A stretch of 64,000 nucleotides of DNA from F1-120-MAGs238 sp964484185 (GTDB taxonomy: Bacteria; Planctomycetota; Phycisphaerae; Phycisphaerales; UBA1924): assembly GCA_964484185.1 (NCBI GenBank), contig CAZAEQ010000011.1:41428-105427 (forward strand), read 5' to 3'. The position numbers and the translations under genes are program-made. The first letter of the stretch is position 1, and each line of letters begins with the position of its first letter. The notes under the pieces were generated by a model. That model was not told the origin of the DNA. It was given only the letters and a program-made list of their open reading frames with translations, and made no database searches. Of the stretch, positions 26,593-34,405 are shown one piece after another.

Positions 26593-27834
26593 TTATTGCT
26601 TGCTTGGAGTGGGGACTGGAGCGGCGGGGGCCGGAGCAGCTTCTGGCTTGGTTTCGCCAGTATCGGGAACTAGACGGAAGATGCGATCGTCTTCTGCATC
26701 TGGTCTTCCGCGGCCATCTTTATTTGAAGTGGCGAAATAGATCGCGCCATCGGGACCGACAATGACGGGTCGGATTCGTCCAAGGTCTTTCACCAGGGTT
26801 TCCTGCTTCACAATCTTGTCCCCATCGACATGGAACGCGACGAGCGCCTTGCCGCGAAGGAAGCCAGAGAGAAACGCTCCCTTGAGTTCAGGGAACAGCG
26901 TGCCGTTGTAGAACACTCCGCTCGCCGGGGCAACCGACGGTGTATATTCGACAAGCGGCGCGTCGCTGATGTCATTGGTCATCGCGTGGTGTACATCGGG
27001 CCAACCGTAGTTGTGACCCATGTGCAGATGATTGAATTCATCGCCGCCGCCAGGAGCATCTGAGCCCGAAGGGCCGTGCTCGCTTGAGTACAACTCTTTC
27101 GTGACAGGGTGCCAGTCAATTCCCTGAGAATTACGGTGACCATATGACCAGATCTCAGGCTTGGCGCCTTTGCTCTTGTACTCGGCGCTGACAAACGGAT
27201 TGTCTGTGGGGACAGTGCCGTCGCCGTTGATGCGGAGTACCTTGCCGCCGTACGAGGTCAGGTCTTTCGCAGTCAGTTTCTTGTAGGCTTCGCCAGTCGT
27301 GATGTACAACTTGCCATCGGGTCCAAATCGAACCGAGCACCCGGCGTGATTTGCTCCGCAGGGAAATCCCTTGATAATCACTGTTGGATTCTCAAGTTTG
27401 TTTCCCGCATCGACATAGCGAACCACGCGCACATCGTTGGGCTCGCCGTCTTTCTTGCATCCAAACGCAAGGTAAATGAATTTGTTGTCGGCGTAGTCTG
27501 GGTGCAGGCAGATTCCCATAAGGCCATTTTCGCCGCCAATGCTGATAACATTGTCGATGATGGCAACAGGCTCATTGCGAAGCTGCCCTTTGACCACTTG
27601 ACGCACGCGGCCTGCGCGTTCAGTGAAAAGCATGCGGTCTTTGGAAGTGAAAACCATGTCCCAGGGGACTTCGACTCCTTTGACGAACGTCTCCATCTTG
27701 AATGTTGTCGCGGTCAGCGGCGGGATTGCCTTCATCGAGAGCGGCGCTTTGGCGGCAGCGGTTGTTGCTGGTGCCGTCGCGGCATCTGGGGCGGCTGCTA
27801 GAAGTGTTGCAAGGAGCAATGAGGAAAGGACCAT
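26593..27834 (-). CDS. exported PQQ-dependent sugar dehydrogenase-like protein
   Basis: 413 residues from the ATG at 27834, with AGGAG 7 bases upstream. It has a signal peptide (MVLSSLLLATLLAAAPDAA) and then the glucose/sorbosone dehydrogenase beta-propeller: VEVPWDMVFTSKDRMLFTERAGRVRQV, GGENGLMGICLHPDYADNKF, SVRFGPDGKLYITTGEA, WSYGHRNSQGIDWHP, ELYSSEHGPSG, GHNYGWPDV and GPDGAIYFATSNKDGRG. An Ala/Pro tail ends the protein. It oxidises sugars or aldehydes in the periplasm if PQQ is available; PQQ synthesis genes are not in the window. It is divergent from heme O synthase. Confidence 0.85.
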   Translation of the reverse strand: MVLSSLLLATLLAAAPDAATAPATTAAAKAPLSMKAIPPLTATTFKMETFVKGVEVPWDMVFTSKDRMLFTERAGRVRQVVKGQLRNEPVAIIDNVISIGGENGLMGICLHPDYADNKFIYLAFGCKKDGEPNDVRVVRYVDAGNKLENPTVIIKGFPCGANHAGCSVRFGPDGKLYITTGEAYKKLTAKDLTSYGGKVLRINGDGTVPTDNPFVSAEYKSKGAKPEIWSYGHRNSQGIDWHPVTKELYSSEHGPSGSDAPGGGDEFNHLHMGHNYGWPDVHHAMTNDISDAPLVEYTPSVAPASGVFYNGTLFPELKGAFLSGFLRGKALVAFHVDGDKIVKQETLVKDLGRIRPVIVGPDGAIYFATSNKDGRGRPDAEDDRIFRLVPDTGETKPEAAPAPAAPVPTPSKQ

Positions 27835-27938
27835 GGAAACTCCTGGAATTTGTTTTGGTGAGGCGGGGATGGTACGGGGCACCCGGAGGGCGAGAAAGTT
27901 GAAGAGGCGATCTGGGCTGCGGAAAACCCAGCCCGAGA

Positions 27939-28991
27939 ATGCCGCAGGGAGCAGCGTTCCTATCATCTCAACCTGTGCCAGCCTCCAGCGTCATCGACAG
28001 CCCACCCCCCGCGCCCGCGGAGATTCCACAGACGCCAGTAGTCGAACTGAAATCCCGCACTCGCGGCGTGCGCCCCAGCGTCATCGGCAGCCTCATTGAA
28101 ACCACAAAACCAGGCATCACACGCCACGTTGTCATCACCGCCATCGTCGGTTTTGTCGTTCCCGTTGTGGAGAACTCGCGCCCGTTCGAAATATGGGCTG
28201 TGCTCCTCGGCGCAGTTATCGTCGGAACAGCGCTCTCCGCTGGCGGCGCCAACGCACTCAATCAATACATAGAGCGATTCCGCGACGCCAAGATGGAACG
28301 CACGATGGGTCGCCCACTTCCCAGTGGCCGCGTACATCCACGATCTGTGCTTGTTTTAGGTTCAATGTGCTCAGCGCTCGGCGTCATGTGCCTGCTCGCA
28401 TTCTGCGGCCCCGCAGCCGCAATCGTCTCGCTCGCATGCGTGCTTTCGTACATTCTTCTCTACACACCCATGAAAACCCACACGCCGTGGGCAACCCATG
28501 TTGGCGGAATTCCCGGCGCTCTCCCTCCATTGATTGGATGGGCCGCCGCAAAACCAGAACTCGGGTTCTCTGCGCTTCTCGAAACCGGCGGCTGGATATT
28601 CGTCGCGATCATGTTCGCATGGCAACTGCCGCATTTCCTGGCAATTGGCTGGATGTACCGCGAGGATTACGCCCGCGGCGGCTACAAAACTCTCAGTGTC
28701 AGTGATCCCGATGGAAAAGCCACCGCGCGTTCGAGTTTGATCTGGACCGTCTGGCTGCTGATCTTCAGTGTGTTGCCATTCTGGTTGCTCTCGCCGCATG
28801 TAAGCTGGCCATATCTTGTCATGGCAATCGTGAGCGGCCTGCTCTACGCATCGCTCGTTGTAAAATTTGCCAAGGTTCCTTCACGGGAAGCCGCAAGAAA
28901 AGTGTTCTTCGCATCGATCGTCCACATGCCGCTGTTGTTTGCGTGGATAGTGGGGGAGACACTCATTCGTTTGTATTTCAAACAAGCCTGA
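27939..28991 (+). CDS. ctaB: protoheme IX farnesyltransferase (heme O synthase)
   Basis: 350 residues. UbiA-superfamily polytopic protein with the CyoE/CtaB signature ALNQYIERFRDAKMERTMGRPLPSGRV and the second site PWATHVGGIPGALPPLIGWAA, then FAWQLPHFLAIGWMYREDYARGGYKTLSV. About eight or nine membrane helices are visible. It converts heme B to heme O for terminal oxidases. The N-terminal 45 residues are Pro-rich and not conserved; ATG 27939 is the only reasonable start, though no clear ribosome-binding site precedes it. It is isolated from other cytochrome-oxidase genes here. The standard symbol could equally be cyoE. Confidence 0.93.
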   Translation: MPQGAAFLSSQPVPASSVIDSPPPAPAEIPQTPVVELKSRTRGVRPSVIGSLIETTKPGITRHVVITAIVGFVVPVVENSRPFEIWAVLLGAVIVGTALSAGGANALNQYIERFRDAKMERTMGRPLPSGRVHPRSVLVLGSMCSALGVMCLLAFCGPAAAIVSLACVLSYILLYTPMKTHTPWATHVGGIPGALPPLIGWAAAKPELGFSALLETGGWIFVAIMFAWQLPHFLAIGWMYREDYARGGYKTLSVSDPDGKATARSSLIWTVWLLIFSVLPFWLLSPHVSWPYLVMAIVSGLLYASLVVKFAKVPSREAARKVFFASIVHMPLLFAWIVGETLIRLYFKQA

Positions 28992-29104
28992 TTCGCGCTA
29001 CTTACGCGGCCGCTTGCTCTCACCAAGAAGGTGCCTAACATAGCAGCCCAGTAATCCTCCACCTTTGGCGGCCCTGGGCACAAACGCAGAGACCGATTTT
29101 CCTT

Positions 29105-29329
29105 ATGGCCAAACAGGACGACAAACTCACCTTCGAAGCAGTGGTTACCGAAGCCCTCCCGAACGCAATGTTCAAGGTCCGGTTGCCCAATGAACAAAAG
29201 ACCGAAGTATTGGCCTATGTCTCTGGAAAAATGCGTATGAACTACATCCGCATCCTCCCTGGCGATCGTGTCACCGTCGAAATCAGCCCCTACGACCTGA
29301 CTAAAGCCCGCATTACCTTCCGTCAATAA
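29105..29329 (+). CDS. infA: translation initiation factor IF-1
   Basis: 74 residues: MAKQDDKLTFEAVVTEALPN, FKVRLPNEQKTEVLAYVSGKMRMNYIRILPGDRVTVEISPYDLTKARI. This is the S1-type OB fold with the HISGKMR-equivalent VSGKMRMNYIRI. It binds the ribosomal A site at initiation. It leads the ribosomal-protein group, but heme O synthase, rather than secY/adk/map, lies upstream. Confidence 0.97.
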   Translation: MAKQDDKLTFEAVVTEALPNAMFKVRLPNEQKTEVLAYVSGKMRMNYIRILPGDRVTVEISPYDLTKARITFRQ

Positions 29330-29537
29330 GCCGGTTGTCGGGTCCGCCTTTCAGGCCCCTTGAGGCTCCTTCACGCGCTTCTTCCCTGCCCTGCATGACT
29401 TATTGCCATGTGATGGGTAGAATGTCCCCCTTGTTACTTGCCGCGTTCGGTCAGTAGCAATCAGTGCAGGCAAGTTCAGTTTCGGCTCTGGCGGCGGCAA
29501 TCTGCTTCCACAGAGGTTCGAAGATCGGAGTGAGGCC
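29330..29537 (+). other. intergenic region between infA and rpmJ
   Basis: 208 bases without a credible gene. It should carry the leader, and possibly a promoter, of rpmJ. The segment 29434-29470 (ttgttacttgccgcg...agtagcaat) is the most promoter-like stretch seen. No perfect terminator hairpin was found. Confidence 0.3.
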
Positions 29538-29654
29538 GTGAAGGTTCGTTCTAGCGTAAAGCGGTTGTGCAATGCGTGTCAGATCGTGCGCCGCAAGGGC
29601 AAGGTCCGCGTCATTTGCAAGTCTGATCCCAAGCACAAACAGGTCCAGGGCTAA
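29538..29654 (+). CDS. rpmJ: 50S ribosomal protein L36
   Basis: 38 residues from a GTG at 29538, preceded by GGAG 7 bases away. The protein begins MKVRSSVKRLCNACQIVRRK and goes on with GKVRVICKSDPKHKQVQG. The zinc ligands CNAC...C...H of C+ type L36 are present (Cys11, Cys14, Cys27, His33). It lies 27 bases upstream of rpsM, as in many bacteria. Confidence 0.95.
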   Translation: MKVRSSVKRLCNACQIVRRKGKVRVICKSDPKHKQVQG

Positions 29655-29681
29655 ACCCAGCGATCTTTGAGGAGTCTCCTA

Positions 29682-30062
29682 GTGGCACGTATTGCTGGTA
29701 TCGATGTTCCCGACAAGAAGAAAATCTTCTTCGCCCTTCAGTACATCTATGGAATCGGCCCCAAGTTCGCGGCCGCCATTCTGAAAGAAGCGAAGGTCGA
29801 TGGCGAGAAGCGCTCCAATGAGTTGCCCGAAACCGATGTTGCCAAAATCAACAACGTGATCGACTCCAACTTCCTGGTCGAAGGTGCTCTCCGCCGCCAG
29901 GTGCAGCAGAACATTCAACGCCTCAAGGACATCAAGTCCTACCGCGGCGATCGCCACCGCAAGGGTCTCCCCTGCCGCGGTCAGCGCACACAGTCCAACG
30001 CTCGTACTCGTAAGGGTAAGAAGAAGACTGTCGCCGGTAAGAAGGGCGTCAAGGCTAAGTAA
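29682..30062 (+). CDS. rpsM: 30S ribosomal protein S13
   Basis: 126 residues from a GTG at 29682, with GAGGAG upstream; the in-frame TTG at 29667 overlaps that site. It reads MARIAGIDVPDKKKIFFALQ, YIYGIGPKFAAAILKEAKVD, and ends with SYRGDRHRKGLPCRGQRTQSNARTRKGKKKTVAGKK. S13 contacts the P-site tRNA and the 30S head. A strong intrinsic terminator follows directly. Confidence 0.97.
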   Translation: MARIAGIDVPDKKKIFFALQYIYGIGPKFAAAILKEAKVDGEKRSNELPETDVAKINNVIDSNFLVEGALRRQVQQNIQRLKDIKSYRGDRHRKGLPCRGQRTQSNARTRKGKKKTVAGKKGVKAK

Positions 30063-30071
30063 TCCATTCAG

Positions 30072-30105
30072 CACCGGATCACCTTTGATCCGGTGTTTTT
30101 CTTTC
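30072..30105 (+). terminator. rho-independent terminator after rpsM
   Basis: CACCGGATCA (30072-30081), loop CCTT, TGATCCGGTG (30086-30095), then TTTTTCTTTC. The stem is a perfect 10 bp followed by a T-run. It lies between rpsM and rpsK, which are normally co-transcribed, so it may act as a partial terminator or attenuator. Confidence 0.85.
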
Positions 30106-30154
30106 ACAATCGGGTACGACACTTTGTGTCGGATGATCCGAGGAGTTTCAGAAC

Positions 30155-30559
30155 ATGTCATCGACCCCAGAGAAAAAAGAAGTAACGGGCAAAAAGGCAA
30201 AAGTTCGCAAGAACGTTGTCCGCGGCATCGTCCACGTCAAAGCCACCAACAACAACACCATCGTCACCATCACCGACATGAACGGCGAAACCATCGCATG
30301 GGATTCAGCGGGAACCATCGGCTTCAAGGGCACTCGTAAGAGCACTCCCTTCGCCGCAACTCGCGCGGGTGAAACCGCCGCGGGCAAGGCTCGCAAGATG
30401 GGCATGAGCGAAGTTGAAGTTCGCATCACTGGCGCTGGCGCCGGTCGCGAATCAGCAGTCAACGGCCTCACCGCCGCAGGCCTCCGCGTCACAGCAGTTG
30501 AAGACCGCACTGCGGTTCCGTTCAACGGTTGCCGCCCAAGCAAGCGTCGTCGCGTCTAA
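30155..30559 (+). CDS. rpsK: 30S ribosomal protein S11
   Basis: 134 residues from the ATG at 30155, with GAGGAG upstream. Conserved blocks: VVRGIVHVKATNNNTIVTITDMNGETIAWDSAGTIGFKGTRKSTPFAA, EVEVRITGAGAGRESAVNGL, and the terminal FNGCRPSKRRRV. It is part of the 30S platform. It is separated from rpsM by a terminator and from rpoA by about 150 bases. The usual rpsD gene is not between rpsK and rpoA. Confidence 0.97.
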   Translation: MSSTPEKKEVTGKKAKVRKNVVRGIVHVKATNNNTIVTITDMNGETIAWDSAGTIGFKGTRKSTPFAATRAGETAAGKARKMGMSEVEVRITGAGAGRESAVNGLTAAGLRVTAVEDRTAVPFNGCRPSKRRRV

Positions 30560-30572
30560 TTTAGATTCTCTG

Positions 30573-30602
30573 CGTGTGCGACCCTTGATCGGATCGCACA
30601 CG
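30573..30602 (+). terminator. hairpin downstream of rpsK (possible attenuator)
   Basis: CGTGTGCGA (30573-30581) pairs perfectly with TCGCACACG (30594-30602) across a 12-base loop. What follows is ATTTATCC rather than a clean T-run, so termination would be weak. A second smaller hairpin (TTTCGCC/GGCGAAA, 30628-30651) lies further on before rpoA. Confidence 0.5.
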
Positions 30603-30709
30603 ATTTATCCTGCATAGCAAGAAGAACTTTCGCCGCCTCAGCAGGGCGAAAATGTTCGTGAGCGTGTGGGTTGTCCAGGTTCTAACTTCTGCTGATTGAG
30701 GTTTTTCGC

Positions 30710-31738
30710 ATGAGTACTCGCGTGAAGTGGCGTGGCCTTGAGCTCCCCATTCGTGTCGTTGCCGATCCCCGTTTCACGGGCGATACCTACGGCCGTTTCA
30801 TGGTTGAGCCGTTTGAGCGTGGTTTCGGTACCACCATCGGAAACAGCCTCCGTCGCGTCCTGCTTTCATCACTCGAAGGCGCATCGGTCACCTGGATCAA
30901 GATCAAGGGCGCAAGCCACGAATTCAGCTCCATGCCTGGCGTGATGGAAGATGTCGTTGACATCGTTCTCAACGTCAAGAACTTGATCGTCAAGCTCGAA
31001 GGCGATGAAGCCAAGACCATGCGCGTTGCTGCTCGCGGTCCTGGTGAAGTCACCGCCGACATGATCGAAGCTGATCCTTCAATCACCATTCACAACAAAG
31101 ACCTCGTCCTCTGCACCTTGACCGACAAGGTCGAGTTTGAAATGGAACTGCACGTGGCCAAGGGCCGCGGCTACGTTCCCGCTTCAGAGCAGTACAACTC
31201 GCAGGAAGATCAGGAAATCGGCATCATTCACGTCGATGCGATCTACTCACCTGTCCAGCGCGTCCGTTACAAGATTGAAGAAACCCGCGTCGGTCAGCGC
31301 ACCAACTACGACAAGCTCACCCTTGAAATCTGGAGCAACGGCACCGTCACTCCGGAAATGGCTCTCGTCGAAGCCGCCAAGATTCTCCGCAAGCACCTCA
31401 ATCCCTTTGTTCAGTACTTTGAACTGGGCGAAGAGCGCGTTTCTGAAGAAGCAGCCGCGGCAGCCGGCGTCGATGAAGACCTCATCCGCAAGCTCTCCAT
31501 GCCCATCACCGACATGGACCTCTCGGTCCGTGCCAGCAACTGCCTCGAATCAGCTCGCATCGAAACCGTTGGCCAGGTTGTTCAGTTCACCGATGGTGAA
31601 TTGCTCAAGCTGCGTTCCTTCGGCCGCACCTCACTCCGCGAAGTGAAGCGCAAGCTGCAGGACATCAACCTCGACCTGGGAATGAAGATGCCCGAAGGCT
31701 TCAACGTTCCCAAGCCCGAGCTGCCCCCCGGTCTCTAG
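30710..31738 (+). CDS. rpoA: DNA-directed RNA polymerase subunit alpha
   Basis: 342 residues. The N-terminal dimerisation domain (FMVEPFERGFGTTIGNSLRRVLLSSLEGASVTWIKI, FSSMPGVMEDVVDIVLNVKNL) is joined by a linker to the C-terminal helix-hairpin-helix domain (MDLSVRASNCLESARIETVGQVVQFTDGELLKLRSFGRTSLREVKRKL). It is full length. It sits between rpsK and rplQ as in most bacteria. Confidence 0.98.
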   Translation: MSTRVKWRGLELPIRVVADPRFTGDTYGRFMVEPFERGFGTTIGNSLRRVLLSSLEGASVTWIKIKGASHEFSSMPGVMEDVVDIVLNVKNLIVKLEGDEAKTMRVAARGPGEVTADMIEADPSITIHNKDLVLCTLTDKVEFEMELHVAKGRGYVPASEQYNSQEDQEIGIIHVDAIYSPVQRVRYKIEETRVGQRTNYDKLTLEIWSNGTVTPEMALVEAAKILRKHLNPFVQYFELGEERVSEEAAAAAGVDEDLIRKLSMPITDMDLSVRASNCLESARIETVGQVVQFTDGELLKLRSFGRTSLREVKRKLQDINLDLGMKMPEGFNVPKPELPPGL

Positions 31739-31908
31739 TCCACGAGAACAGGCCTGGCCGCCCTTGGTCCGGTATCTGTTCGATTGTTTGCCATTGTCTG
31801 CGTCAGGACGACTTCCTCGTACCTGTCGCCTAATATCTCGACCTGCCTTTTCATGGTCTTTTCCCGGGCATCCATTACGGATTGCCCTCTGCCTCTGGAG
31901 TTTCTCTC

Positions 31909-32577
31909 ATGCGACACGGCCGCGCTGGCTACCGACTTGGACGCACAACCGCACACCGTGCGTCCACACTTCGCAACCTTGCTGTAGCTCTCTTTGAGCA
32001 CGGCCAGATTGTGACCACCATTCCCAAGGCTAAGGCCGTCGCTCCCATGATCGACAAGATCATCACGCTCGCAAAGCGTGGCGACCTGCACGCCCGCCGC
32101 CTGGTCATCTCCAAGCTCGGCCGCGACCGCAAGGCGTTCGACTGGCTCTATACCCACTCAACCGCCACCGATGCTGAAAAGGCGCACACAGCCAAGCGTC
32201 GCGAACGCGCTGAACAGTTCTTCGATGTCCCCAAGGGCGAAGAAGTCGAGCGTAACAAGTACGGCGAACTCACCAAAGCCCCCAAGATCGTCAAGCACAT
32301 CTTCACCAACGTTGCCGCACAGTTCAAAGACCGCGCAGGTGGCTACACCCGCATCGTCAAGCTCGGCAAGGCCCGTATCGGTGACGGCTCCGAACTCTGC
32401 GTCATCCAGTTCGTCGGCGCAGAAGAAGGTCCCGAAATCGGCGGCAAGCCCTCCAAGCGTCGCAAGATCGCTGACAAGCGCACCGCATTCGCCGCCAAGC
32501 TCAAGAAGGGCGAATTCAAGGTCGGCGAGAAGAAGGCGGCAAAGGCCGCAAAGGCCAACGCTCCTAAGAAGGCCTGA
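31909..32577 (+). CDS. rplQ: 50S ribosomal protein L17, extended form
   Basis: 222 residues from the ATG at 31909, with TGGAG upstream. The L17 core is clear: MRHGRAGYRLGRTTAHRAST, LRNLAVALFEHGQIVTTIPKAKAVAPMIDKIITLAKRGDLHARR, GGYTRIVKLGKARIGDGSELCVIQFV. Compared with the usual 120-130 residues there is an insertion of about 45 residues (THSTATDAEKAHTAKRRERA to NKYGELTKAP) and a Lys/Ala-rich C-terminal tail of about 55 residues. Followed by a strong terminator. Confidence 0.95.
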   Translation: MRHGRAGYRLGRTTAHRASTLRNLAVALFEHGQIVTTIPKAKAVAPMIDKIITLAKRGDLHARRLVISKLGRDRKAFDWLYTHSTATDAEKAHTAKRRERAEQFFDVPKGEEVERNKYGELTKAPKIVKHIFTNVAAQFKDRAGGYTRIVKLGKARIGDGSELCVIQFVGAEEGPEIGGKPSKRRKIADKRTAFAAKLKKGEFKVGEKKAAKAAKANAPKKA

Positions 32578-32603
32578 TTCGCAGTTTCTAATCTAGTTCA
32601 ATT

Positions 32604-32638
32604 CACAGACCCGCAGCAATGCGGGTCTGTGTGTTTTT
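32604..32638 (+). terminator. rho-independent terminator after rplQ
   Basis: CACAGACCCGCA (32604-32615), loop GCAA, TGCGGGTCTGTG (32620-32631), then TGTTTTT. A perfect 12-bp stem with a GNRA tetraloop and a T-run; it closes the rpoA-rplQ transcript. Confidence 0.92.
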
Positions 32639-32714
32639 GCGGCAAGTATGACAGCAGGAAGAGGTGGCTATCTGCGCTGCCGTTGGCCGATCGCCACCAT
32701 CCGGAAGCGACATT

Positions 32715-32746
32715 CCACGACTAAATCTGCCCACGACTAAATCTGC
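32715..32746. repeat. exact 16-bp tandem duplication
   Basis: CCACGACTAAATCTGC occurs twice in a row (32715-32730 and 32731-32746), just before the stop codon of the minus-strand gene at 32747. It is probably a recent replication-slippage duplication in the intergenic space. Confidence 0.8.
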
Positions 32747-33439
32747 TCAGATTGTTGATTGAAGGGAGCCGATTGATCTCCGCTGTCTTCGAGTTGCGAC
32801 AAGGCCGGCTGCCACAACTGCGACGCTTGGCGCGGTGGGGACATAAGTAATATCCACGCCAGTTACCGGCGCAATGACAAAAATTTGGGACGTAGGCCCG
32901 GTGTAAATCCCCGCATTGCCGCCGAATCGGACGTGATGAATCGAAGAAACTCTGCGAGTTCCTGCAACATCTCCTAGTTCAAGGTCAAAGCCAAACAGAT
33001 TTGCCGGGTTGGCCGGGTCAATGGACCCTCCAAAATGCCCGCTGCCCTGCGAAGCAAAGATCCAGCCAGTGCCCGCGCCGGGCGCTGCCAGATCTGTCGC
33101 CCTATCAAGTTTAATAATGTCGCCTTGTCTCATCGCTGCCAATTCGGTTGTGACGAGATCAAAGGGAACTAACCGAGTCAAGTGTGTGGCGTTGTCAGTG
33201 GTGTCTGCCGAACCAATGACGACATCAAAGCCGGTCCCGGCAAATCCATACCCATCGACGGCACCCCATTCCGCAACCAGTCGAACCTGCACTGTGCGAT
33301 TGGTAGTTGTCAATTCATCGCGAGTCCAACCGCCACCGTCGTTGGCTTCCCAGAACAGGTTGGCAAACGGAGCTTGTCCAAGACATGACTCTGCCACTAG
33401 CGCAGCGACTCCTGTGATCAACATCAGATGCGTCTTCAT
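32747..33439 (-). CDS. secreted protein with C-terminal hydrophobic/RRQRR sorting-like tail, copy 1
   Basis: 230 residues from the ATG at 33439. It has a signal peptide (MKTHLMLITGVAALVAESCLG), then a beta-rich domain opening FANLFWEANDGGGWTRDELTT and containing VRLVAEWGAVDGYGFAGTGFDVVIG and AMRQGDIIKL. The C-terminus has a short hydrophobic stretch ending in a basic cluster (PSVAVVAAGLVATRRQRRS), resembling the PEP-CTERM-like anchors common in Phycisphaera proteins but without the PEP triplet. It is about 70% identical by eye to the next gene. Function unknown. Confidence 0.75.
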   Translation of the reverse strand: MKTHLMLITGVAALVAESCLGQAPFANLFWEANDGGGWTRDELTTTNRTVQVRLVAEWGAVDGYGFAGTGFDVVIGSADTTDNATHLTRLVPFDLVTTELAAMRQGDIIKLDRATDLAAPGAGTGWIFASQGSGHFGGSIDPANPANLFGFDLELGDVAGTRRVSSIHHVRFGGNAGIYTGPTSQIFVIAPVTGVDITYVPTAPSVAVVAAGLVATRRQRRSIGSLQSTI

Positions 33440-33566
33440 GCTTACAACTATGCCACAGCTATCTAGGCGTGCAAGCGTGGTTGGCCAGAACGCCCAAAAA
33501 CTTGCACTTTCTCCGCCGCCGCGGCACATAGGCACCATCAGGAGGCGACTTTCTACGAGGAATCCA

Positions 33567-34256
33567 TCAAATCACTGATTGAAGGGAGCCGATTGATCTC
33601 CGCTGTCTTCGAGTTGCGACAAGCCCGGCTGCCACAATCGCGACGCTTGGCGCGGAAGGAACATATGTGACATCCACACCGCTAATCTGCGCTGTCAGGA
33701 AAATCTGCGATCCATTTTCGCGGTGGAGGCCAGCGTTGCCGCCAAATCGAAACATATGAATCGAGGACACTCTGCGTGTTCCCGCAACCTCCCCCAGTTC
33801 AAGATCAAATCGAAATATGTTCGCCGGGTTGACTGGATCGATCGGGGTTCCAAATTGCCCAGTGCTCTGCCCAACGAATACCCAGCCGGGCCCGGCTCCC
33901 GGTGCCGCCACATCTGCCAGATCATCGAGTTTAATAATATTGCCTTGACGCATCGCAACCACGTTGTCTGTTGGAACATTATAAGTAAACGGTGGTATTC
34001 GAGCTATGTGCGTCGCGTTGTCAGTGCCATGCGCTGCATCAATCACCGCATCAAAGGCAGTCACGCCAAACCCATAGGCGTCGCCTCCACCCCATTCAGC
34101 AATTAGTCGAATCTGCACCGTGCGATTGGTCGTCGTCAGTGCATTGCGTGTCCAACCGCCACCGTCATTGGCTTCCCAGAACAGGTTTGCAAATGGAGCT
34201 TGCGCTGTTGCAATGCTCGCTAGAAATAGACTGCCAATTGCAAACTTTGAAATCAT
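33567..34256 (-). CDS. secreted protein with C-terminal hydrophobic/RRQRR sorting-like tail, copy 2
   Basis: 229 residues from the ATG at 34256, with GGAGGA upstream. It is a paralogue of copy 1: MISKFAIGSLFLASIATAQ, FANLFWEANDGGGWTRNALT, AMRQGNIIKLDDLADVAAPG, and the tail PSVAIVAAGLVATRRQRRS. The last 75 bases of the two genes are nearly identical at DNA level, while internal regions have diverged. It has its own promoter region upstream, divergent from pheS. Confidence 0.75.
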   Translation of the reverse strand: MISKFAIGSLFLASIATAQAPFANLFWEANDGGGWTRNALTTTNRTVQIRLIAEWGGGDAYGFGVTAFDAVIDAAHGTDNATHIARIPPFTYNVPTDNVVAMRQGNIIKLDDLADVAAPGAGPGWVFVGQSTGQFGTPIDPVNPANIFRFDLELGEVAGTRRVSSIHMFRFGGNAGLHRENGSQIFLTAQISGVDVTYVPSAPSVAIVAAGLVATRRQRRSIGSLQSVI

Positions 34257-34405
34257 GTGTTCCTCCGGCGTTTCGCCTTTCACTAAAGATGTCACAAGGT
34301 TGGCTCTATTGCCACAATCTAAAGACAATTCTCTATGAAAAGATCAGTTCAAACGACGGAGGGGCCACTTTGCCACTTTGGTGACCCGGCATACCCTCCG
34401 GCCTC

